DNA from: Cytidiella melzeri
Taxonomy: Eukaryota > Basidiomycota > Agaricomycetes > Polyporales > Irpicaceae
Assembly (NCBI GenBank): GCA_022592445.1
Contig: JABYQR010000031.1
Location: 62,001 to 126,000 of the forward strand
DNA: 64,000 bases
Reading direction: 5' to 3'
Of the stretch, positions 33,448-42,544 are shown in pieces. Made by a program: the position numbers and the translations under genes. The notes beneath the pieces are model-generated. The model was not told the origin of the DNA and did no database searches. It was given only the letters and a program-made list of their open reading frames with translations. How positions within the stretch are numbered: the first letter of the stretch is position 1; each line of letters begins with the position of its first letter.

Positions 33448-34836
33448 ATGTACGCCTCCTCCTCGACCTCGCATATGCCCCGAAGCATATTCCCCGACAT
33501 CCCAGCGTCTAGACGAGCCGCGACAGCTTCGCCCGACTACTCAGATAATACAGCGCCAGGTGCGCGACCAGTCAGTGCTCGCAGGCATACTTCAGCAACC
33601 CTTCCAGTCAGACGAGAGGCTCGTCCTCTGCGTTCCTCCCCCCTCGCCGGTCCTTCACTCGCTCTCACTCGCGACGGTACCATTGCCGAAGAGAAGGCGC
33701 CACTCCATGTAGCTTTTGCCTCCGACGTATCCAGCGAGGTGTACGCAGCGGACACGATAGTCGAGTCGCCCGTCAACGACCTTGCATCTCCCCAATCATC
33801 ATCCTCCGGACATGCGTTATCTGCGCCTGAACCCCATAGCACTCGGATCGACTCACCACTGGACGCGTCCTCTGTGCCCTCTCGCATTCGACGGTTCTCG
33901 CTAAACCTGAAGAGACGGTCTTCATCGGCTCTTTCTACACGTTCAGAACCCCACGCCGCTGTCCCTAAGCCTCGTAACCTCTCCTTTTCGTCCTCTCATT
34001 CACATTCCATCAGGGCTGCCCCGCCAGTGCCAGAGATGCCGCAGTGGGCGCGCGGAGGAGACCAAAGTCGTCTTGCTGTTGCGCATTCCATAACATCCGT
34101 CGACCCACCTTCCAAACGACATTCTGCGGTGCTCGCCCACCTTCCCAGTACGTCGCGCAATCCCGAAGAGAACTGGCTCACCAGTGCATCGGCCCCTCGG
34201 TTCTCTCGACTCAGTCTGAAGGCTGAGGGCGTAGTCATGCCCGTCTCAGTCAAAGCCGCTCGTCGTCGGTCAACTGCCAGTGTCGCGTCGCATGCCAGCG
34301 CAGACACTGTCAGTGGGAGCGTCAAGGGAAAACAAAGCGCCAGGAGTCTTCGGAGCGTTGACAACATCAGCAGTGAGACGGCGCGGCGGATGGAAGCAGA
34401 CGCCGAGATGCAGCCCCCTCGACCGTTGTTCAGGGCCGACACCAATACTTCGTCTAGCTCGCTGGGTTCCTCGACTGCGGATACGGACAGCATCATGACC
34501 GAGCTTCGGCCGGTGAGTCGGTTGTCGAGCATGACAGACGGAGAACAGCCGCATGTGTACTCTCCAGAATCTACCGCCAAATCTGCGAGTACCCTGGAGT
34601 TGAGGATCAACGACGTTACCATCGACATGATCAATTATCAGCCTCCAACAGAGCGTATCGTTTCTTCTCGGGTCTCCGCCAACGTCGAGTCTGTCCGGAT
34701 TATACCTGCTATAACAGATGGTGGCGTCGTGAAGGGAGTCTCGGAAGACGGACAGCTGCCTTCTACCGCGAAAGTGAAAAGAAGGGGTACACTCAAAAAG
34801 GTCTGGAAGCGTGTGGTCAAAAGTGTCAAAGGATGA
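33448..34836 (+). CDS. Unassigned Ser-rich, mostly disordered protein, 462 residues
   Basis: A single exon from ATG 33448 to TGA 34836. The sequence is rich in Ser, Pro, Arg and Thr with no recognised domain. The C-terminus is a short basic, amphipathic segment (VKRRGTLKKVWKRVVKSVKG), which could lie on a membrane or bind acidic partners. A second gene in this window (42545-44993) has the same build: long Ser/Pro-rich body and basic C-terminal helix. The ATG lies 127 bp from a recent Ty3 insertion, so its promoter may have been displaced or replaced. The start could also be the Met at 33475 (MPRSIFPDIPASRRA). Strong codon regularity across the frame and the lack of stops support a real gene. 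Function unknown. Confidence 0.75.
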   Translation: MYASSSTSHMPRSIFPDIPASRRAATASPDYSDNTAPGARPVSARRHTSATLPVRREARPLRSSPLAGPSLALTRDGTIAEEKAPLHVAFASDVSSEVYAADTIVESPVNDLASPQSSSSGHALSAPEPHSTRIDSPLDASSVPSRIRRFSLNLKRRSSSALSTRSEPHAAVPKPRNLSFSSSHSHSIRAAPPVPEMPQWARGGDQSRLAVAHSITSVDPPSKRHSAVLAHLPSTSRNPEENWLTSASAPRFSRLSLKAEGVVMPVSVKAARRRSTASVASHASADTVSGSVKGKQSARSLRSVDNISSETARRMEADAEMQPPRPLFRADTNTSSSSLGSSTADTDSIMTELRPVSRLSSMTDGEQPHVYSPESTAKSASTLELRINDVTIDMINYQPPTERIVSSRVSANVESVRIIPAITDGGVVKGVSEDGQLPSTAKVKRRGTLKKVWKRVVKSVKG

Positions 34837-35196
34837 TTCACAGTCTTTCAAACTTACTCTACCTGATGGGCCTCTGAGAGGTTTTATTTGCGCAGAATAT
34901 ACCCTACCAGTTTCTGAAAACCGTAACGAATACTATCACGGGACAATATATATACTACCTGTCGAGGACGCTCATACCCACCTATTGAGTACATATCTTT
35001 TCCTTCTATTCCGCAACATCAGCTTTAGATTCTATGCACACGCTGTTGGTTTCTGGACTGAACACCCTCAAGCTTTGTTTAATTAAACCCATGTCCGGGT
35101 TGGTTCCAAGAATACATATGGATGTTTACAAACGTCTAATCTACACAAATGTCTATCAGGCTCCGGATTCCTTCACATGTCAGATCCTGCTATGAG
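34837..35196. other. Convergent 3' intergenic region
   Basis: It lies between the stops of the Ser-rich gene (plus) and the GYP5-like gene (minus). It is AT-rich, with no gene seen; it presumably holds both 3' UTRs. Confidence 0.6.
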
Positions 35197-37807
35197 TTAT
35201 TGCTCGTCCGTCTGCTGAACAAACTCATCCGCGAAAGTCTTTGTGTAGACTGCGCGTCCTCGCTTTGGTGCATTGCCTCTGCGTACCTATAGAGAGAACC
35301 ATCAGTCGAGTGTCTATTTTTTTCCAAAAAAACACCAGAGCACTTACAGCAGTTTGTACCGCACCAGCTCTGACTCGAGCTCTTCGTGTCGAAGCCGTGA
35401 CATGACCAATTCGTTCTAACAGCAACAATCGGGTGAGTGCGACGTCAAAACGGAAAATTCCCCCAAATCACATCAATCGAGAACACTTACAAGAACGTTC
35501 ACATGTTCAGCATTGAGCTGTGCCAAGTTATTCTCGAGGCTATGCCTGTCCCCCGCCCCCCAAAAATGAAAGGTTTCATCAGAATCACAAACCATAAAAA
35601 TTAGCAAAAAGCCTCCTTCCACTCACACTTGCGCTTGCAGCGTCCGATTGCTGTTCCGCAAATTGTCCATCTCGATCGCGTGCGCGTCCCGAGTTCGCAC
35701 AAGCTCCGCATACTCCGTAGCGTACTGATCCAGCACAAACGGCGTGATGTTCATCGACACCGCGTCCTGTACGAACTGGTCCACGTCGTAGTCGACACCG
35801 TTGATACCATCATCAGCGCCGTCGACCTTCGAGGAGATTCCATCAATTGAGCCATGGATTCGATAGAAACAGAACAATAAGAAAGAATGGGTTGTTCAAA
35901 TCACCTTGTAGGCATCTAGCATTTTGCTGTTGAGAAAAACGAGAAGTTGGTCGAATTTCAGTGATAGCAGCGTTTGCTCGTTTTTGGCCAAAAGCATGAT
36001 GCTAAACGAGAACATGGCTTCTACGCCACTTGCCAGTACATTGTCGTATATTCGGAAGACAACCGAGAGAGGAAATCTAGCGAAACTTCAGCTGCTGAGG
36101 AATTTTGATAGCGGTGGCAGCTCACTTGTAGCTGAACATCGTGAGAAACCACTGCGAGCAATACATACTCGACTTGATGCCCTGCCGGATGAAATGGATG
36201 TGTAGAACTGGAAGAAGATCCTCAACTAGGCGATCGTACTGTTACTCGTTAGCGTCAGGTTTAGCGTGAAGAGTAGCAGATCTACCTGGAACTGTCATAG
36301 AAAGCGCATCAACAATGACGAACCGGTTGACTACTGCAGTCTCTCACCATGCGCTGTTGCAGCTTTGGCATTTCAGGCAGGAAGTGTCCTCGAAGATCGT
36401 ATGAGTGCATGAGTCGAACCAGTAGGCAAAAGGCCTCTTCGTCGGGCATCTGGTGGTATCGTCAATGCCTTGAATAGCGCTTGGTCACTCGTTCTTACAT
36501 TCAGCAAGAGTATAGCTGCCACGAACGGAAGTCCCTGGCAATAACCGACTTGAGGATCATACCTGTAAAGGAGTCGATGAGTATGCTATGCACCAGATCG
36601 TATACGGAATACCTACAAGGAGTATGCTTTGAGGACGTTGAAAAGGTTCTCTTGGCCTATGCCCTGCCCTTCGGTAAAAAATGCGTGATGTGGGAACGTT
36701 CTGCCAAGATCGCGGTTGATGGACTTCTCATGAGGACTTGGATCTTTGAGCAGCTTCAGATATGTTTCTTCCAACACGTGATCTTTAGAGGCGGACCTGC
36801 AATCGTTGGTGCAGATGAGTACATGCTTAGTTGCGAGCCCGGAATACTAACATGCCCTACCTACATTAATTGCCAGATCATACCACGCAAAGACTTGGGT
36901 ATTCCCCGTTCGATTGCCTTCGCGAGCAGCTGAGGATGAGAAGCGGCAAAGGCCTGGTAGTCTGATACCACGTCGCCCCAGAAAGCTGAAGCAGACATTA
37001 GCGAGGAAACTGAGCGCACAATTCCACCCACGTACTCCAGTCAATTTCGCTATCGGACGCGGAAACCTGCTTCTTCCCAAACTCTTCCTGCAATATGTGC
37101 TTTCCGTCCAAGCTTGCGCGCCGTTCACTCTCATCTCCCTCTACCTCCGCCCTCGAGAGGATACCTGACACTATTGTCGAATTTGAAGCTGTTTTCTTGT
37201 GGACTCTGTTCGTGTGCACCATCCGGATCAGCTCTGAGCCGTCCAAAGTTTCCCTGCGGTCGTCATTCGCCGTTTCTGCTGATGTGTGCGTCGGGGAAGC
37301 TGGCCCCTCATGCGTCTCTGGGACGTCGGCAAGACTCTGACGGGCGCTGCTCAGCATGACTGTAGAGAAACGCGTTTCATCGTCCGTTATATCTGAAGCA
37401 GCGACGGACTCCCTAGCGAAGTGTTCGGTACGAGTTGGGGACAGAAGCGCATCCAATGCTTGAGGAAACGAGGGAGAGTCAAGCTCCGTTGTTCGTTCTG
37501 GATGGCTGGGATATAGGGCCGGTGGACTCGTCTGGGATGTGGGCCTAGGAGTGACAAGCGAGTCCTCGTGCTTGACGTCGTCGACAGCATCTAGATCCAG
37601 GTCCTCGAACTTTGCCTCAACGTCTACTTCCTCAAACAGCTCATCTCGCAACTCCTCATCCTCGTCTTCCTTTCTCTCTATGTTATTTGAACCTTTGGTG
37701 TGACTTGTGCTGTCGTCGGATGCCGGTGGCAAGTCGGTATGAGGATGTGCAGCTGCAGCCACGGCCGCCTCAGGATGGGTAGGCCCTTCCTTGTCAGTGG
37801 ACAACAT
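35197..37807 (-). CDS. GYP5: TBC-domain Rab GTPase-activating protein, GYP5/EVI5-like
   Basis: ATG 37807 opens about 265 acidic, disordered residues (RKEDEDEELRDELFEEVDVE) ending in IDWSTW, then the TBC domain spread over several short exons: FAASHPQLLAKAIERGIP, LRGMIWQLMSASKDHVLEE, INRDLGRTFPHHAFFTEGQG with the catalytic Arg finger, and QVGYCQGLPFVAAILLLN with the catalytic Gln. Later exons give MPDEEAFCLLVRLMHSYDLR, a Met/Leu-rich helical end and a C-terminal coiled coil (YATEYAELVRTRDAHAIEMD, NELVMSRLRHEELESELVRY), ending FADEFVQQTDEQ and TAA at 35197. The dual-finger residues imply an active GAP. GYP5-type proteins act on Ypt1/Sec4 in Golgi-to-surface traffic. The GYP5 name rests on the layout; GYL1-like or EVI5-like is equally fair. 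Confidence 0.9.
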
Positions 37808-38835
37808 GCCGGCAGCTCAAAATCAAGGAAGGTTGTGGTATGAGCGACCGTGTGATGGAGTTGCCAGTACTGTGTAGCAGAAACAAGTGGAAGAGGAAGG
37901 TCCAGCGCGTTACGCGTTATGATTGACCGCTCAGTTTCGAGATCATGGACACACCAGAGTCCATATTTGGGCATCGACAAGGATTGTGGCGCTTTACTAG
38001 AACTGCGAACCTCCTGTCACCCGGAAAGTCGTCCGCATCGACTCTCTCCTGAGTATGCTATGTTTGTCTCCAAGGATCTATTGCATCCTGCGACAGCAAC
38101 GCAAATATTTCAAGCGTGTCACTACTTCTCCTTTGCAATCACGCGCACGGCGTCAACTTGAAAGCACTGGCAATAAGGCAGGGGGACACAACACGGAGAT
38201 TGAATGGCAGAAGTGGATCCAGTTGCATGTCTGTGCGTACTCTGTCTGGTTTTGGTTTCCCACCACGCTGAATATGTTCGGCGGGTGTACTCATCAATCC
38301 ACCATCGAGATGGCCTTGTGATATCCACCGTCAGTGGTCACGTATAGCGAAGACGGTGTCGTATGGCCCAAGTATTATGTTGTACGATTTAGGGAGGAGA
38401 CGGCATGAGAACAGTATCAAATGGACACAGCATTGGTTGTGACTGCCTTTGATCAAATCCATTACTCGGTACATATCGTGTCTTCATCAGCAGGCAGTTT
38501 TACTAATCCTGAGCATGTAGCCTGAAGCACGAGCCAAGCGCAAGGGAAGCGCGTTCGTCACCAATGCCATGATTTTCACGAGCAAAATGCACTGCAAGCT
38601 CGTTGTGGATGCACACCGGTGCCGTGTAGGAGCACGCAGCTACGCCGTGCATGCGCGGCAGTTAGTCGTACAGATTATGACACATACATTCCGCAAATTA
38701 CGGTACACCTTTTCTTTGCTCGGCAGTGGAAGGTCATAATCTGACGTACGATGGAATCCATCTTCAGCTAACGTTCCTACCAGTACGGAAATACTGCGCT
38801 AGAGTTGTGACTCTTTGGTATCACAAAGGCGCTGT
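37808..38835. other. Upstream region of the GYP5-like gene, no gene seen
   Basis: Short frames only, with no family recognised. The first few hundred bases presumably hold the GYP5-like promoter. Confidence 0.55.
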
Positions 38836-38920
38836 GGCTCGTTAAGGACGAAGAGGGTCCAAAAGGGTCTAGGATATGGCCGAGTGCGAAGTATGTGCCA
38901 GTGCTCGGTACGAGGGAGCT
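38836..38920 (-). repeat. Dispersed repeat Y, copy 1
   Basis: About 85 bp match the reverse complement of 58,990-59,075 (shared AAAGGGTCTAGGATA, TGGCCGAGTG, GAAGTATGT, GCCAGTGC) with small gaps. In the minus direction it encodes TYFALGHILDPFGPSSS, and the partner copy encodes TYFPLGHSILDPFGPSGSS. It may be a fragment of an old gene or transposon end. Confidence 0.65.
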
Positions 38921-39884
38921 CCCTCTGTACTCAACCGGGGTAGCGAGACTTTGTACTGGGAGAGTCTGTCGGCGTACTTCACCAGTGCAGGTGAACTCTG
39001 TCTTCCCTCGTGGATAGGCTCGTGGCATCCGAGTCCACAGTCTTATTATCCTCTGTCGCGCACGCGAAACGCATATTTCTGTTCCGGAGGACAAGCTAAA
39101 AGTGTAAGTGCGCCGTCTCTTGAGTCGTCGCTGATTTCCTTATTCTTGACTGTGCTCATTGCAGTACGCCCATGTGTCAAATATTGATATAATCCTCTTG
39201 CGGCCTCTGCATTTCTTCACTGGGGACCCGGCGATGGGCGTACCCGGTGCGAACGATGTCTGGAGTGGTTCTGCTGTATCCAATGGCAACAATGCTGTGC
39301 CATGCTGCTCTTGACCGAAATGAGTCAAGGGTGCTTCCTAGGCGTAACTCATTGTCGGACTCAAGGCTAGCGCTCGAAGGGAGTATACAAGACCGTCACC
39401 GTATCTACAATTACTCGTATGTATGGAAGAGTTGTGCTTCAATGACATCCAAATTGCAATGCTGAGCCTCATTCGATACCGACAATCTACCCAGCCCGTC
39501 CCACAGCATAGAAAAAGTGACTGTTGGTCATTCGCATACTCTCAGCCAAACATGTATCTTGTCTTCGAATCATCAATAAGCTGACAATGACGTGCCCCAA
39601 ATTAAATGCAATAATGTAGCTCAGCCGAGCTCGTCGAGGCTGCGAGACTGGAAGTGACTAGAAACACAGCAACTCAGTCGAGTGATCCTTCAAACCGTTG
39701 ACTCAGACAAGAACACTCGTGCATATAATTGTAACTCAATGACGCGCCTTCGTTCTATATCGAGCAAGGAGCTCAAGGTCCTTGAGCTGCAAGAAAGAAG
39801 CGATTGCGAGACGAATGTTGAGTTTCGCTTTATTGGCCTGATTCGTTTGAGATCTCTGGTCAAAGTTGCCGCCAATGCTACGAG

Positions 39885-40145
39885 CTAGCGGGCATGTCCG
39901 CTTTCGATAGGGAGGGCAGTCTCGAGCGTGCCGATGAAGCCCTGTTCAACACCTGGCACAAAGTCGCTGCCGAAGCCACAAGGAGTGACATTCTCGCGCC
40001 TTGCTCCCCAATCGCACAAGTTTGACGTCAATGTAGTGAGCAGCTTCAACTCGTTCTCGTCTGTCGGGTTTGCCGCGAATTTGATCAGCTCCTTGGTGAT
40101 ATTGCAGAGTGCTTTGAGCTTGTTCACGGAGTCATGTGAAGCCAA
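39885..40145 (-). CDS. Possible exon of an unassigned gene
   Basis: An open stretch follows an AG acceptor at 40146-40147 and runs 86 codons to TAG 39885 (peptide begins LASHDSVNKLKALCNITKEL, later CDWGARRENVTPCGFGSDF). It has no ATG of its own, so it would be an internal or last exon. Upstream on the same strand are the two X motif copies (40291-40447) and an 85-117 codon frame at about 40,514-40,900. I could not join them into one convincing gene. No family recognised. Confidence 0.25.
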   Translation of the reverse strand: MASHDSVNKLKALCNITKELIKFAANPTDENELKLLTTLTSNLCDWGARRENVTPCGFGSDFVPGVEQGFIGTLETALPIESGHAR

Positions 40146-40290
40146 CTAATCTTCTCTATGTGTGGCGGGTTCTGTGGAGGGCAGGTAGGCCTCAGATGCT
40201 CTCAAAGCAAGACCTTCAGCAGAGTCGCGGTGGAAGGGTGCGACATTGACAGTGAGAATGGCGACTTACGAGGCTGTACACTCTGGAGAG

Positions 40291-40447
40291 GACTCACAGA
40301 CCAGCAACTGCAAGAGTTAGGTTGGCTTGGACTGACTGTGTAGAAGCAAGGCTGTTCATTGTTGTGATCAGTCAATGCGAAGAATCAAGGCCTGTGTTTT
40401 GGAGAGGACTCACCGACTACCACCTGCAAGAGTAAAGTTGACTTGAA
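40291..40447 (-). repeat. Motif X, two tandem copies
   Basis: On the minus strand the motif ACTCTTGCAG + 10 nt + GTGAGTCCTCTCCA occurs at 40424-40430/40406-40413 and again at 40308-40314/40291-40297, with 10-nt centres GTGGTAGTCG and TTGCTGGTCT. A third copy is on the plus strand at 58,681-58,740. The flanks look like splice acceptor and donor, but the same bases also encode a shared peptide end (NFTLAGGSR and NLTLAVAGL, each followed by TGA). Confidence 0.65.
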
Positions 40448-40988
40448 CTAAAAGAAACTGGGAGAGGCTGGGGGACGGCAGCCCTCGACGCCAGAATGGT
40501 ATGTATGTCAGTATCATGGCCATCCAGGAATCTGAAACCAAAAACATCGTGTGTGAAACCAAGAGCGCCGTGCGAAACGATGCAGCGGATGCATTCCATC
40601 GGGAAATAATGTGAAGTCTGCAACAACCAGGGAGCTCTCAGGAGTGGTCTGTAGTGACCAGTAACTCCGGTACACTTTGCGCTGTTTCCTCAGGATCAGT
40701 TGCAAGGCAAGGGCGCCAGCGCTTACAAATGCCTCAACAGCTTGGTATAAGTATAGTTGTACCTGCGCGACGTCGAGCTTTGGTGCGCCCCCGACGTCTG
40801 ACCGAAGCGTTTCAAGAGCTATTAGACTTTGAAAGGTGTCAGGCTTTGATCCAGGTTTCTCGCGCACGCGTTGGTCGAACCGGAAAGTCGCTCACACTGT
40901 GCCTCTGAGCTCGAGCACTTAGGGTGCCAGCGTAGGCCTAGGGTACTAGTACGTCCCTGTCCGTTTATCACAGGATAAATGGGTTCTT

Positions 40989-41288
40989 TTAGCATACTCT
41001 GCCTTTCAGATAAGCAGGAGGGCCATCGCCTCGCCTTAGCGGAGTGACAATATGTGTGGTTGTTAAGTTAAAATCGTCTGTTGCCCTAAGTTGAATTGAG
41101 CGCAAAGTCACTGACTGACCTTGCAAGTTGCCAGTGGTACTACAGTAGTAACCGCTGTTGATAGTGCAGCTTCCATCCATGTCGCATTTATAGCGATCCT
41201 CAGCGGTTTTCTGAAACCCTCTTGCAAGTAACCTTAGGGTTGCGACGGTCAGTAATGCCAAGGTGGGACTTGCAGTGTTGACCGGCAT
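40989..41288 (-). CDS. Possible small protein with hydrophobic N-terminus (uncertain)
   Basis: A 99-codon frame from ATG 41288 begins MPVNTASPTLALLTVATLRL, signal-peptide-like, then YKCDMDGSCTINSGYYCSTT. Three closely spaced Cys residues and small size would fit a secreted protein, but the frame extends upstream without ATG, the tail looks random, and no family is recognised. It may be chance. Confidence 0.2.
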   Translation of the reverse strand: MPVNTASPTLALLTVATLRLLARGFQKTAEDRYKCDMDGSCTINSGYYCSTTGNLQGQSVTLRSIQLRATDDFNLTTTHIVTPLRRGDGPPAYLKGRVC

Positions 41289-42544
41289 ACTGATTCCCTC
41301 ATCCGACAAAGTGCGATCGTATCTCAGCTGAGATTCTCCCGTGACGATGTTTCTTGGTGGCAGAGTTCTTGACGATGAGCTTCTGGCATGCAAGAGCCTC
41401 AGAGTCCTACTAAGAGCTAGCCCAACATGCTCTCTCCCCAATGGCTTGTAACGCTTCAGTTGTGAAAACGGATCGAGAGTTGATCAGCTTCAGCACAGCT
41501 ACGTATGTACGACAGCGGGGCATCAAGCGCTGTGCATTGCCTTTTGATGGCCATGGCGACGCCGACGTCCAGATTGCATCTGCCAGGTACAGTTTGATCA
41601 GCCTCTATCCCAGCTACATGCGCATACATGTCACCTATATGTCCCATAATCGTCCTGACCTCTCCTTTCCTCCCCTCCTCGTCGCCCGCAACGACCATCC
41701 CTGTCCCCCATCCGCCCCATGTCTCTCTGACCAGGCTCGCCGCCATCGTTTCGTACCAAGATAGCTCCTGCAGAATCTGGCTGTGACATCACAACAACGC
41801 GCCGATCAAGTCTCCCGCTGATTTCACACAGGACGAGAGCTCGATCTGACCGTATCCCCCGACACCAATCCGGCCTGTTCTCTACGACGATTCCTTCAAC
41901 ACAGACAGCCACCGTCTCCTTCCCCGACGATGGACACAGCTCCAACCTTGGGCCCCGCGACACGACCGCAATGCACCAGAATCATCACAGGACCGTCCTT
42001 GCTGTCTGCCTTGCCAAATCCTGAAGCTGCTTTCTCCCTCAGAGACACCCTCGTACATAACTTTGAGCTCGCATTGCGTCGCCAGGGCTCCTTGTCTGCC
42101 AGCGGAAAGATGTCCGAGCCCTTTCGACCCACCGTCCTCTCCTCCGATCTGCCGCAGCGGATAGCAGGGTCTTCTCTGCCCCGAGAGTCGAACATGGAGC
42201 AGCGGTCAGAGGAATGTGCTCAGCCACGAAAACCAGCTACGTGCGTAACCTAACCCAACATCTCATCTCCCGTCTCAAAACTCATTGGCCATCCAATCAC
42301 TAGACCTTCCCTTTGCAACTCTTCTACGTCCCCCTTCACTTTATGCTCTCCAAATACCCCATCTTACGAATCTTACACGTCCTCCACGTATACCTCACCC
42401 ATCATTCGTCCCTCGCCCACAACCAGGAGTCGATCCGGCTCACACGCGTCTACGTACACTTTTCCCATCAGCCCTTCTCCGACCCTTCGACATAACCCAG
42501 TTGTACTTCCAATTGGCCAAAAGGTGCCAAAATGGAGGGAGGCA
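41289..42544. other. Upstream region of the Ser-rich gene at 42545
   Basis: It contains a 105-codon plus-strand frame from ATG 41930 to 42253 (MDTAPTLGPATRPQCTRIIT) with possible GTGCGT donor at 42241. It could be an upstream exon or uORF, but a 300-nt intron would be long for this genome. From about 42,280 to 42,500 the plus strand is pyrimidine-rich (many CTTC/CCCTTC runs), a common fungal promoter feature just before the start codon. Confidence 0.4.

Noticed and set aside
41456..42227. Several minus-strand frames between 41.4 and 42.2 kb
   Set aside because: Arg/Gly-rich peptides mirrored from CT-rich promoter-like DNA, no ATG-consistent start or known family.
41930..42253. Upstream 107-codon frame as a certain first exon of the gene at 42545
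   Set aside because: Joining it would need an intron of about 300 nt with a weak GTGCGT donor, whereas ATG 42545 with a 49-nt intron gives a simple model.
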